Assembly (NCBI RefSeq): GCF_000499845.2
Contig: NC_023755.2
Location: 35,027,565 to 35,091,564 of the forward strand
Direction of reading: 5' to 3'
DNA: 64,000 nt
DNA from: Phaseolus vulgaris
Taxonomy: Eukaryota; Streptophyta; Magnoliopsida; Fabales; Fabaceae
A program made the translations under genes and the position numbers. Every line of letters begins with the position of its first letter. The stretch's first letter is position 1. This document shows, one piece after another, positions 49,881 to 61,992 of this stretch. The notes under the pieces were generated by a model. It was not told where the DNA came from. It saw only the letters and a program-made list of their open reading frames with translations, and did no database searches.

Positions 49881-51584
49881 ATGCAAGATTTGGTTCCCTT
49901 ACAAATGTGGGTCCATGAGTATTAACTGATGGATTAGGATCCTTAGAATTCTTAGGAACCCATTTCAAAATACCTTTAGGTACATAAAATTTCCTAACTC
50001 TTCTAACAGAGTGGCCTCTTTTCATACAATAAAAGCATGAAACAACCGATTGTTTCGACTTTTCAATCGCCTGTTTTTCAAAAAAACTTGTAACTGCTTT
50101 TTTCTTGCTGCGTGGATTAAAACTCAATCCATCTTTTCCAAAAACACAATTTTGAGATGCAAGAACAGTCTCAAAGTTTGATTTGCCTTTTGAAATCTTA
50201 TCCATAGTTTTACAAGGTAGTGAACCTTCTTTTGAAGAGATTCACAATTTTCACAAAAATTTGAGTCACATTTGTAAGAAGAGTTTTTGTAAATCAACTC
50301 TAGATTTTCAAAATCATTTTTTGAATTATTAACCTCTTCTTCCAATGCTTTGACTCTATTTTCCAGCCAATTATTCAAGTCTTTCAATCGGTTCTTCAAA
50401 AGGGTCAGCCTATTTGCTTCTTCATGAGTTTCTTTAAATGCATCAAGAAGTTAGCTGTAATTTTCAAAATTGATTGAGGTGCTGGAACTTACACTGCTTG
50501 TGTCAGATCCTCCCTTTGCCATTAGGCACAGATTTTCCTCTTCATCTTCACTTGATGGTGAACTTGAGGAAGAAACATCATTGTCTTGCCAAGCAATGTA
50601 GGCTCTTTTAGATTTTTCCTTCTTATCAAATTTCTTGCTTGACCCTTTCTCTTTAATTTCTTTGTTGGGGATATCAGCTTTTATATGGCCATGTTAACCA
50701 CATCCAAAGCATGTATATTTGTTCGTATTAAAATCATTGAGTTTCTTGTTGTTATACCTATTGGAGGATTGTTTCTTGTTGTTGTTTTTCTTCAAGAATT
50801 TGCTGAATTTCCTGGTCAACAAATTAAGAGTTTCTCCATCACTATCCTCACTTGATTCTTGACAGTTTTTTTAACCAGCAGGATTCAAAGCAATGTTTCT
50901 CAGATGCTTCTTTTCATGCTCTTGATCATTCATCCTATTCATCTCCAATTCATGTTCTCTAAGCTTTCTAAACAGTGAAGTTGTTGTCAAGGATGTTAAA
51001 TCTCTAGATTCAGAGATGGTTGTGACTTTGGGCTACCAAGACCTATCTAAGCACTTGAGGATCTTGATATTGAATTCCTCCCTTTCAAAGGTTTTTCCTA
51101 AGTTGATCAGATGGTTAACAATATGGGTGAAACTCTTTTGAACATCAACAATGGTCTCCCCTTTTTGCATTCTAAACATCTCATACTCTTGTATTAGAGT
51201 GTGCTTTCTTGCTCTCTTTACACCATTGGTTCCTTCATGAGTAACTTCAAGAATATCCCACATTTCTTTAGCTGAAGCACATTGTGATACCTTGAAAAAC
51301 TCATCAGAATTTAAAGCAGGTGTTATGATATTCTTAACAATGCAATCAAACTTAGCCTTTTTGTTTTCGGACTCAGTCCATTGAGACCAAGGATTTTCAA
51401 CAAAAACATTATCTTTTTCAATTTTTGGAATAAAAGGACCATTTTCAATTACGTCCCAAATTCCTCTATCAATTGATTCCACAAAGATCTTCATTCTTAC
51501 CTTCCAAAACTGGTAATTCAAACCACAAAACAAAGGTGATTTGTTAATAAATGCACCCTCCCCAAAGGGTAGTTTTTCAGCCAT
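49881..51584 (-). pseudogene. Copia Gag, broken
   Basis: From MAEKLPFGEGAFINKSPLF (51584) through WDVIENGPF, ASAKEMWDILEVTHEGTN and FTHIVNHLINLGK to 51033, where the frame stops. Then a degraded knuckle (about 50700), an acidic Ser-rich stretch (about 50530), a coiled coil (50399-50124) and a second CCHC-like knuckle CFYCMKRGHSVRRV (near 50035) in separate frames. The layout is that of SIRE-type copia Gag. Confidence 0.8.
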
Positions 51585-51644
51585 GAAAAAGATTTTAGGA
51601 TCGAAAACTTGAATGACTTTCAAGAACTTAGCTCTGCTGCCAAT

Positions 51645-52062
51645 TGTTAGAGATGTAGGCCTTAAACAAGAGGGGGTGAATTGTTTATGAAAGATTTTAG
51701 CAAATGTTGAAGGTAGATTGAAATCCAATGAGAAATCAATGAAGTAGAAATGAGTTTAGCCAAAAAAAAATTTGTTTTTAATATGATTTCAAAAAATCAA
51801 TCGGTTGTTTTTGCGAAACAATCGGTTGTTTTTATCAACATTTATTAAAAATCAAAGCATAACATATTTAAAAGAGATAAAGGATAGAAAGATCAACACA
51901 AAAAGTTTTATATTGGTTCACTCTTTACCAAGAGCTACATCTAATCCTCAGAAACCTCTGAGTATTCCACTAAGCAATCAAACACTTTGATTACACAACA
52001 CACACCAAAGTGGTGATCTTGAACCCTTTAAGAACACACACCACCTTTGACAAAAACACTGG
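51645..52062 (-). repeat. Right (5') LTR of the minus-strand copia, truncated
   Basis: Aligns with 41444 to about 41860 with moderate divergence, then stops abruptly after GACAAAAACACT, where a LIP2-like fragment begins. Next to its left edge the minus strand reads TTGGCAGCAGAGC, a modified initiator-Met primer site. Confidence 0.8.
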
Positions 52063-52069
52063 TTGATTT

Positions 52070-52275
52070 CCCCCTACATACATTGTTGGCAAAAGGAAAA
52101 CCGTTCACAATTTGTTAATCCCCCAGTCAGAGTTGGAAAAAATTGGAGTTGAACTTCACTACACACAAAGGGGAGGAGACATTACCTTTCATGGTCTCCA
52201 CCAAGCCATTTTGTATCCTATCATATCACTTCGTGATATTGGGTTTGGTGTTAGGAGTTTTGTGGAGAAAATTGA
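52070..52275 (+). pseudogene. Fragment of plant octanoyltransferase (LIP2/LipB)
   Basis: Plus-strand codons read GKRKTVHNLLIPQSELEKIG, then VELHYTQRGGDITFHGLHQA and ILYPIISLRDIGF to about FVEKIE. RGGDITFHGxHQ is the conserved substrate-binding block of lipoyl(octanoyl) transferases, which move octanoate from acyl carrier protein to lipoate-dependent enzymes. About 65 residues of a protein of roughly 230; the family's HGPHQ reads HGLHQ here. A two-base shift precedes GKRK, and homology ends at about 52275. It lies between a truncated copia LTR and an LTR-like repeat, so it is a captured or stranded gene piece. Confidence 0.75.
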
Positions 52276-52289
52276 GTCATATCCGGTAT

Positions 52290-52830
52290 CGACCGGTACA
52301 CTACACTATTGACGCCTCACGGTGGACGCCAATTGTACCTGTATAGACAAATAGGGGCTTAGATAGTACCTGGATGTAACAATTGTCTTTGATCTCTCGT
52401 TCGCTCCTCCTTCGTCCTTCTCGTACTCGCTTCTCTGTGCCCGGTTGGGAGTTAACCTACAAAAGGTTCTCCGACGATCAAGTAAGTACTCTGCATAAGA
52501 GAGTGTATGATTTATTTGATAAATGCATACCTTACTCCTTTGTAGAGGATTTATTTATAATGTTTGGTTATGGTGGTTATGGGCCCTCTGTTATGATGAG
52601 TCGAATCTATCAAATATCAGTGTTAATTTATTTCTTGGAAGGTTTCCTTATTTCTCGAGACGTTACCTAGATTTGGTGGGATATATTCCTAATTGTCAGG
52701 AGTCTCTACAACTGTTTTAACCGCTATTTATTATAACTGCTTTAAATGTATTCTAACCTAGTTAGTTGGTTACCGAAACCAACTAACTGGTTGATATAGA
52801 TAATTCATTTTTCCTAATTACGGTTTTAAG
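52290..52830 (+). repeat. LTR-like dispersed repeat fragment
   Basis: GC-richer stretch with a pyrimidine-rich CTCGTTCGCTCCTCCTTCGT block, GGTTGGGAGTTAACCT and TCCGACGATCAAGTAAGTAC. Words of this type are common in legume LTR sequences. An open frame of 95 codons (52383-52670) matches no family I know. No terminal repeats found. Confidence 0.4.
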
Positions 52831-53214
52831 TATTCCTTGTTGATATCTACTCTTTTTTGTTATATTTGTACATGATTTAGTTAATTAACTCCTTTTTTTT
52901 TAAGTTTTGATAATGTCAAATCAAATTTAATCTCGATCTATATTATATTAGATATTTCCTCGCCAAAAATTCCAATTTTTTTTTTTAAGGTCTTACAAAT
53001 TTTAATTGTCAAATTAAAAGATAAATTATCTCTTTTGCATGTAAAAAATTGTATAGATGTTTACTGGTTGTCTTAATCAGGACTCTCTTAATAAATAAAA
53101 AATTGTTTAATGTAAAGCACGCATCTTAAAACAAAACAAAAAAAAACTAATTATAAACTTGTATGAAAAAGTTAATGCTATTTCATTTTTAAAAAAAACC
53201 TTATTTAGTAAGTG

Positions 53215-54082
53215 GTTTCCAAAAAATCAACGGGTTAATTTTTTGAAATAATCGGTTGTTTTTATAAGCAGTTATTAAAAATCAAAGCAGAACAGATTTA
53301 AAAGAGATAAGGGATAGAAAGATAAACACAAAAAGTTTTATATTAGTTCATTCTTTATCAAGAGCTACATCCCGTTCTCAGAACCCTCTAAGTATTCCAC
53401 TAAGTAATCAAACACTTTGATTACACAACACACATCAAAGTGATGATTTTAAACCCTTTAAGAACACATACCACCTTTGGCAAAAACATCACAGATCTCA
53501 GAACAGTCTCTCTGAATCTGCACAACAACAATTCTTACATAAATATAGTGGTCAAGAGAGAAAAATAATGATAACACCTGGTACAATCACAGATTGAACA
53601 GAAAGAATACAATGCAATCTTATTACACTCTTAGAAATAATCCAAAGCTTAAAGCAATCTTAGAAAAACTAATTTGAAAGAGATAATCTAAATTACTAAC
53701 AACAAACATATTATTTAAACTTGAATTAGTTGTTAAAAACATTTAATGCAAGAGTCAAATAGTTTTAAAACAAATTAAACCACTTCAACATAATTATGTT
53801 AAGGATTTTCAAAAATCAACCAATTGAAAACACGAAACAATCGGTTGAATTGGATTGACAGCAAGGTCAACCAATTTTAATCGTTTTCAAATTCTTTTCA
53901 AAAACACTAAGTGTGAAACAATGGATTGAATCGACATTTCAACAGGTTGATTTTCCACTTTCTTTAGAAAATATCTCTTTTTCAAAAGAACATGAATCAA
54001 GCAACCTTAGATCATAACTTTGTGTGGATTAACAAATTCAAACTACACAAAACACACACTCAATCAACAACATAGTCTTAAC
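53215..54082 (-). repeat. Detached copia LTR fragment
   Basis: Homologous to about 41585-42460 of the left copia LTR, and its first 280 bases also match 51780-52062. Because it overlaps the truncated right LTR it is a separate copy, not merely its continuation. It lacks the TGTTAGA terminus. Confidence 0.75.
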
Positions 54083-55607
54083 TGATATTTGTTAAGATAA
54101 ATAACATAAAATATTGACAATCACAGTGTTAATGTTAATGAGATGTTAGTATTATGATTACTATTTAATAATAACTCAACTTCAACATAATGATTTTTTT
54201 ATTCAACTTCAAACCCTCTAAATCCTAAAACTCTAAAATATCAATAAATTTCTAAGGTAATTTTAAACAAATTTACATTTTTAAAACTTGTTTTCTATCT
54301 TTATAAACATTTTTGTTAAGTTTCCAATCCATTGTCTCAAATTAATAATTAATTATGCTAAACAAAATTGGTTTTAATAAGTTTTGCAAATATTTAATTA
54401 CTTTAAAAAATAATCGACTGTGCAATTCGAAAAATTACAGTTTCATAAATAATCAGCTGTATTTTATAATAATTGAATATACTAACTCAAAATATGTTTT
54501 CTAGATTACACGAATAACATAATAATAAATTCTATTTAATTATAATTGATTATTTTTTCAATATCATAAATCAAAATTAAGTGTTATAGATTTTTTATTA
54601 TAATTCTTTGTATCTTATACACCAGTTGATGTAATTACATGGTATTTGAGTGTCTGTTTCTTCTTGAATGGTGTTCAAAAAAAATTATAATTTTTTTTTA
54701 TTAATTGCATAAAAAATTTGATAACTAAATAGTTTTAAAAATAATGAAAAAATCAGCTAGGATTGTTTAAATTAAATTAGATAATTTTTTGTTAAATCTA
54801 ACTAGTGTAAAGTTTATATACATCTTTCTTTTCATCTTTACTGTTGTCATTAAGTATCTTTACCATTTTCATCAATTTTTTAATATAAAAAATTTAAATA
54901 ATAAATTTTTTATTTAACCAATTCATGAATATGATTTTAGCCATCCCTTTTTAACACAATAATTTAAATTTTTAGAATGAACCTTAATTAACTATGTTTA
55001 ATAATTTAAATTTTTAGAATGAACCTTAATTAACTATGTTTAACTTTTAAAAGGTTTAAAAAAATGAAATAAAAAATCTACATATATACTATGAATTAAA
55101 ATTCCTATCTTAGAACTCTCAATTACAAATTTTCCACACTCTCGTCTCTCCTTCACATACATCTCACGGCAATAATCGAAAAGCTCCTTCGATCATCTCA
55201 ATTTAAATTTCTCATAAATTAAAATTAATTAAATGCATTAATATTTTAGAAAATACTAATTTAACATCTCTATAAATTGAAGCACTTAGCGTTCGTTAAA
55301 GAATAATTTGATTTATTTTACCTTCTTAAGTCATTTTAATTTCTTCTTTTAAAAGTTAATTCAAATTCACTATTTTTTTATCATCGTTTCAAATCCAAAG
55401 CCTGCTATTTACAATCTTCTGATCATCTAAGATCCTAAAATCATTGTATAAGTTCTCTCGCTCACGAGGTCTTGCCTATGAATAAAAAAAACAGAGCACT
55501 TTCTGCAATCAAAATAAAGTATCATAGCAAGCAAACCATCTGGAACTTAAACTTGTTAACATATTTCCTTTCTCCTGAAGTGAAGATATAGTTGAATGAA
55601 GCAGTAT
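54083..55607. other. Intergenic, downstream of CAP-H
   Basis: AT-rich, no coding sequence recognised. Contains a perfect 42-bp tandem duplication (54958-54999 and 55000-55041). The last 100-200 bases are probably CAP-H 3' UTR. Confidence 0.5.
54958..55041. repeat. Perfect 42-bp tandem duplication
   Basis: Two identical copies of a 42-bp unit beginning AATAATTTAAATTTTTAGAA, without a mismatch, in otherwise unique AT-rich DNA. Confidence 0.9.
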
Positions 55608-58600
55608 CTAAACTGTTCTGGTGTTAGTGGCACCATCAAGTAAGCATATGCCAAGATCATCCAAGTTGGGGCAACTTTGGATGCTCAACCCCTTCTCATT
55701 AGCCAAATGTAATAGGCATATAAAACACAGATGTGGAGATATGTCACTAATAGTTGCAGCAGCATTGCATTTACTTGGAAAGTTTGTCAATATATGCCTG
55801 AAAGATACCATTTCTTTCTGACCCTTTAACAAACCAATGGAGGAATTAAAACTTATCAGTCAACTTAAAAGAACAGGTAAAAAAAGCATTTAATCATCTA
55901 TGCACATAGAACAGTAAAGCAAAACCATTCAGCATTAACAATGTAAGACTAGCGGAGAAGAAATTTGTCACAACAATGCATGAAGAAAACATACGTATCA
56001 AGCATTTTATTTAGTGAGGTAATGATATTGAAAGTTTATAACTAGAATAGGGACATGCAGTTTCAAGCAGATCCTTTTAACAAACGATGAAACCTTAGCA
56101 TACCTGAAACGGAAGTTGAATAGATTCTTGAATATGGTCCCAGAGTGTTATTTTCAGAGCCTGCACATTGACTTGTTTGGATGTTTTGTCATACTGGACT
56201 TCAATTTTATTGATCTGTCATTTGGAAATAAATAATCATACGAATGCTCTAAGGTGGAATAATTTTTGAAAAATCGTTTGTTGAAATTAGAATCAATGAA
56301 CAAGAATACAAGATCTCATGAAAGATATGATCCTTTCATCTGCATATATGAATTATGATACAATCATATATCCAGAGCAACGATGTAAATTATTCAATAA
56401 AAACTGTGAACCCACTTGACGAGGCCGAGAAATAAGTGTGCTAGAGTCACCCATGTCATTATATACATCAGTAACATCATCACAAACACTTCCATCATCC
56501 CAGGAAGGGAATGATTCGTTATTATAGCATTGTTCTTCTGAGACATCTGCAAATACATTTGAGTTTTAAACGCAATCAATCACAAATGAAAATGCTCTAA
56601 AATGTCTTTTGTATTGACAGCAAAGATATATAGAGAATTATTGATATCACAATAGTATATTTTACCTGGTACCATTCTCGCTCTCCTCCCAATACACTGC
56701 AGAAAAAATAGCAAGCATTGGAGAAACAATAATCATTTCTATGGACAGAGATATTTAAAACTATTTTTATATACGTTAATAAAACACCTTTACATAAGGC
56801 AAAAGAAATAACTTGACAAGATCCTCTGGTTCGTAGTGCCAGTCCTCTGGAAGTTTTGAAACGCAAGGTGATATATTTTCTGGGAGCAGTAATGATTTGG
56901 GATTCTTGGGAGGAGAAAAAATATCAGGTATTATTTTATCCAGAAAACTTGTGAATTCTAAATCAACTTTGACCTGTCTCTTTGTCCTTGGCTGCCTGGT
57001 TTTCTGGATCATCAACTCATCCTCGGAAGTACAATAAGTAGAATGAACCTTTGACTTTGAGCCTAGAAATGGATCAGAATTTATTAACACACTGAGCTTC
57101 CAAATATAGATACAACTAGCCATTACAATCTCTAGCTGCTTCCTATATCCCACCTTGAATTTTTTTATATTTCCAATGATCAGGACCTGCCCATGATTTT
57201 TTCTTTGACCTAAAACCCAGACTCAAAAATAAACATCCATCGACATTGTCAAATATGTCATCCATATCAGGGTCTTGGGAATTAAAAGGTTCTTTTTCCT
57301 ACAATGAGATATGAGGCCCATCAAACACTTGCTATAACAACACAAATTAATCTTTTAAAATATCTGCCAAGATAAGCATTGGTGTTATTGCTGAAGCATT
57401 ACAAAACCTCATGGTAACTTGGAAAACTAGGGTCTGCGTCACTAAAGCCCCCTTCAGCAGCAAATGTTTGGGTATCGTGTCCATAACTCCAAGAGGAGCA
57501 GTTCTCATATTCTTCTTTTCCATTGACAACTTTACAATCAATAGCTGCATCAAACTCTTCAGCTGATTTCTCGCCAGAAGATTGAAAATCAAAAGGCCTT
57601 CTATTATTTTCATCAAATTGATTTACTATCATCCGGAGAGTTGGAGAGATTACATCTTTCGTATGCATATTCAGTATCATCTGTTCAACACAGTCTATAC
57701 AAGAGTAAAGATAACTAAGTCCCTGGTCCATATTGAATGTTTGCATTTGTTATGTTACACCAGTTTTGCTACTCCATTTAAAAGATCAATATACCTCTGG
57801 CGAAAGAAAGATCAATTGTATCTGAAATATCATGATCATTTTGACTGATTATGCACTTCGCGGGCACTTCAAGTGAGTCAAAGAGCACCCTACATTTACC
57901 ATATACGCCAAGATTATTCATCAAAAGGCCTTTGGCTCCACCTTCATCAAATTTTGCTGATGTCTGGTGATAGAGTGGATCCACTGCAAATGCAACTGAA
58001 AAACAAATATATTGTCAGCACAACCTCTATCCCACATGACAAACAAGTGACAAATAGAAAGAGATTTGAGATCACCGTCAAACTTCTTTACATTAAGAAC
58101 CTCAAAAGATGATTCCAATGTTGACAAAAAAGACAACTGCATGGACAAACACCGCTTAGAACTTAGCAAAATGTATGATTTCAATCCAAAGATCTAGATT
58201 ATTAACCTTTTTGTCAACTTCCTTCCTGCTTGCCTGTCCATTTCCAGCATTAACACTCCCTAAAGTAGCGTCTGAAGACTATGACACTGTGCATTAGAAA
58301 CTATTAAAGAATAAAAAGGTTAAAATATACCGCGGTCATTCATAGTTCATACATTCTTAAGATACCAAATTTTCAAGTAGAATTAGATAACTCGTGATAC
58401 AATTAAGGAGAAAAAACAATCCCCATTTCCCCCATTTGCAAAGCAAAGGACAACCTATATCGTCATAAAAGGGCAAAAAATGTTCATTGATAAGAGGGTA
58501 CTTATAGTAACCTTCCTCGGTATCTTGGCCTGCTCTATTCATTCCAGCAAGGACTTTATATGCATTGGAATGCACCGAATCCACCCTTAAGGAATATATT

Positions 58601-59255
58601 CTGACTCCAGCTTCAAGAGTACAGCTTGCCTGCCCAAAAAAAAAAAGAAGAGGAACGTAACAGTGATGTATATACAAGCATCTGCTTTTAGTGTCACAGA
58701 TGTCTCATTGATGGATTTACACTTGCAAACGTGCATGTTCAAAACATACAAATCAAGTAGCAAGCAGAACATACTATTTGAAAATTAGTCTCCACTGGAT
58801 TCCCTTCTTCAACCCTAATAATATCGGTGAGGTGATCGATCAAATCCAACTCCCACGTGTTTTTCTGATTGATTTTCTGCACAAAACAAAATAAACTTCA
58901 TCTCAGAACAAAGCCAATAAATAATAAGGAAAACCAAACAACAGAAAGAGTAGTATGCGATGACGATTTTGATGATTACATTTTCGGAAGCGAGCTTTAT
59001 GCAGTTGTGGAACAACTCGAGAATCTGGTGCTTGTTGAGACAGGGAATAGACTTGGGAGGGTGCGAGTGGAAGTTGACGGCAAGGGACTTGTGGTGGCGG
59101 ATGGCGGCGGCGCGGGCTGCACGAGCCTGGGCTCGTTCGAGCTGGTCGTCGTTGGAGCCCACGAAGAAGGCACTCGTGGGAGACTGCATACGAGCGGACA
59201 TGGGAACCCTCGTTTTGTGGACCATCGTTGGACTTGAGATTAAGGCTTCCGCCAT
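55608..59255 (-). CDS. CAPH: Condensin complex subunit 2 (CAP-H, kleisin)
   Basis: Thirteen exons on the minus strand: 59255-58980, 58876-58775, 58629-58512, 58271-58207, 58136-58076, 57995-57795, 57694-57408, 57298-57154, 57062-56788, 56696-56666 (31 bp), 56546-56416, 56214-56104, 55823-55608. Total 2,019 bp, 672 aa, the usual plant CAP-H length, no internal stops. It is the kleisin of condensin I, closing the SMC2-SMC4 ring and holding CAP-D2 and CAP-G on mitotic chromosomes. Cnd2/Barren blocks: SPTSAFFVGSNDDQLERAQA near the N-terminus, KINQKNTWELDLIDHL (SMC-binding helix region), FDVAFAVDPLYHQTSAKFDE, AGPDHWKYKK, FSPPKNPKSLLLPE, LPEDWHYEPEDLVKLFLLP, and the C-terminal winged-helix SPHLCFICLLHLANEKGL. 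Exon 11 uses donor CAA|GTGGGT; the next GT would put a stop in exon 12. An in-frame Met at 59360 would add 35 residues; the MAEAL start fits the family better. Confidence 0.95.
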
Positions 59256-60300
59256 TGAAATGTAGGATTCGTGCAACTGTTTCGTAACAGAAAATAAACT
59301 GTCTATTTTCCCTCCATTTACTGCACTTCGAATTCTTAGGGAAATCAAACACTTGCTCACAAAGGAAACCGGTAATCAAAATAGTTTTTCACTATTAAAA
59401 TCATTATTAGTTAGTGTTTCTGAAGGTAATTTTTTAATTAAATTTATTTATTTGAATTGTTTTCTTTTCTTTCTATTACTAATGTCAAGTGCAATCCCTT
59501 TTTATTTTATTTTTATTTGTTATTTTGAAAGATAATGATTGGGTTATTTTTCTATTTAGGAAAATTCTTTCTTCACAGTTTTTTTACACGGTTTGAACTG
59601 AATTCATGAAAGTATAGTTTCTCGAGTTACTACAGCCATAATAACTAGCATGAAGAACTTCTATTATTGTGATTATTGTGAAGGTAAGTTTAATTTTTTT
59701 TCTCATTGAATCTTCCTCACACTATTTCTAGACCCTGCTTCTTCTTTTATCGTGTGTTGCATTGATATTAGATTATACAATTCAATTTTCTTTTTATTTT
59801 AACATTCTGATTGGACAATTCATTATATAAAATCGGATAAAGATATACATTCTATAAATACGGACGCAATGTATATTAGATTATACAATCCAATTTGTAA
59901 TATAAATTAAATATACATACAGGATATAACAATCCAGAAGTTAAAACTAAATCTATGATTACCTACCAATTGTAGAATTAAATATATAAATTAAATTCAT
60001 AAATGATATTGTACAATTCATTTTAGCTTCGAATTGTTTAATTTAGTATGTATATTTTTAAATTGGAGAAATTTAGGATTCTTTAATCCAGTACACAAAT
60101 GAGTACATTTAAAATTTTGAAATTATATAAAATGCTAAAAAACCAATGGAGGTGCAGCGAGAATTTACCTTGAATTTACATAGTTAAAATTCGATCATCT
60201 AAGTCTACTACATTACATCTTCTATAAATAATCTATAAATAATGACCAATTTAATTAAGCTAACTTATTAGTGAATTTTAAAAAAAATGGTATAGAGGTG

Positions 60301-60430
60301 ATTAAATGAGTCATTTCACTTAATTTGGTTTTTTAATTTTTTTTTACTTCAACTTATTTTTTCTAATTAAATGAGTGGCTCGCTTAATTTGATTTTGTAA
60401 ATTTTTTTACTTCAACCTATTTTTTATTTT
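60301..60430. repeat. Two-copy tandem repeat, 65-bp unit
   Basis: Units at 60301-60365 and 60366-60430 both begin ATTAAATGAGT and contain CTTAATTTG and TTTACTTCAAC; moderately diverged. Confidence 0.8.
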
Positions 60431-61922
60431 TTCCAATATAAAAACTGAAACCAAATGTCAAATGGCCGAAATAAATGTGAGAAAAAAATATCATCATATT
60501 ATTGTGAATATTAATAACCACATGACATATTAATATCCAAAAAGAATCAATACCTATAAATGATAATTATAAATCACGTTAACGTACCTACCAAACACAA
60601 ATACTAAATCATAATTATAAATAAAATCTAAATAATATAAAAAAAGGAATCCAACATATTCAATTTAAAACTTAAACACTAAATAACTAAATACAATTCA
60701 AAATTATCTTAAACTCAAAATATAATCCAAACTTATAAAAATATAAATTACTATCCAACATTCATTAGTGTTTCCTGCCCTTGTCTAACATTAGAGTTAG
60801 AGTATTGAACAAAGAAGTTCAAAACGTATTTTTCTCTTAAATCGCTGTATAAGATAAAAAAAAATGTTAACTAATAATAATATAATATTAAGTAATAAAT
60901 TGTATAAAAAAATAAAAAATAAAATAAAATTAATGGAGATAAGTAAGCGTCCCTTATACTAATTTGTTTGTATACTTAAAATACAATGTATTAAAAACTT
61001 ATAAAAGAGTATATATAAGATAGGGAAGTCATTCACGAAATAAAAATACTTGACAATGACTATTTTTAACAAGAAAAAAAATATTTTCACATTTAAACAA
61101 TCACTTCATAATCTGCTTTTTAAAAATAATATAATAATTAAATAACACTATTTTATAATTATAAAGAAATACAGAAAAATGGTAAAATAAATAGTTGTAT
61201 AAATTTATTGTGGTATAAAATCTCATAGCTCTTTTTACAAGGATTTATTAAGTAAATGAAGATTGTTCAACATCATTGATGTCTTGAAGTTGATATTTAA
61301 ATAGTTAAAATTAGGTTTAATACCATTTTTTTTAATATAACTAGTAAAAAATCAATTCAGTTTTTAATTTTTATTTTCTTTGTCTTAATTTTTTTAAAAT
61401 TTTAATTTGTTCTTTTCTATTTTATTGTTCTTGATGTTGTTAAGTATGTGTTGATTGAGTAGATAGAGTTGAATAGATTAGTGGTATGAGAATTACTTTT
61501 TTTTATGTACCTAATGAAGTCATTTTTTTCTCTTTAGATTATTTTTCTTTTCTCTTTTGGTTCATCAATGTTTTAATACTACTCGTAGTTGTAATGGATG
61601 AGGATTGTAAAATCAGTGTAATTATTCTTATGGTTGTGGGAGTAGAAGTTCTTACGTTGCAACCAATTGTTATTGTGGAGAGCTTTTAGTATTGAAAAGA
61701 GTTATAACTCTTAAGAATGTTGAGAAACAACTTTGGAATTGTCCTTCCCAACTACAAGATTATAGTTATGGATTTTTTTTATTAAACCTATATTTATTTT
61801 GTACAACTACTTGATTTGTTTAGTTTTATGGTTTTGTTCAAAAATATAGTGACGATAGAGATGTGTTAGGGTGTAAAGATACATCCAAATTTTGTTAGAA
61901 ATACATCTAGATAATACATACA

Positions 61923-61992
61923 TGTTAATTACAATTGTACTTCAAAATAAATTTAGATGTTAATTACAATTGTACTTCAAAATGCATTAAGA
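61923..61992. repeat. Two-copy tandem repeat, 35-bp unit
   Basis: Units at 61923-61957 and 61958-61992 share TGTTAATTACAATTGTAC then TTCAAAAT. Diverged further copies of the CTTCAAAATACAT part follow to about 62085. Confidence 0.8.

Larger units (their letters stand above)
41444..52062 (-). mobile_element. SIRE/Tork-like Ty1-copia retrotransposon, RT-deleted, host of a nested element
   Basis: Left (3') LTR from TGTTAGAAATG at 41444 to about 42503; right (5') LTR from TGTTAGAGATG at 51645, homologous until about 52062 and then cut off. On the minus strand the order is LTR, Gag, protease, GAG-pre-integrase, integrase, a residue of RT, RNase H, a purine stretch with GAGGGAGAT (42503-42520), LTR. 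The nested element at 44579-49199 splits the integrase. Without it the copy would be about 6 kb. Its left edge adjoins ATGAC (41439-41443), but no partner duplication can be shown because the right LTR is truncated. Frames are broken in several places. Confidence 0.85.

Noticed and set aside
52383..52670. 95-codon plus-strand ORF next to the LIP2 fragment
   Set aside because: No family features; it lies in LTR-like repeat sequence.
58869..59265. Plus-strand ORFs opposite CAP-H exon 1
   Set aside because: Antisense shadows of a real exon with conserved kleisin residues.
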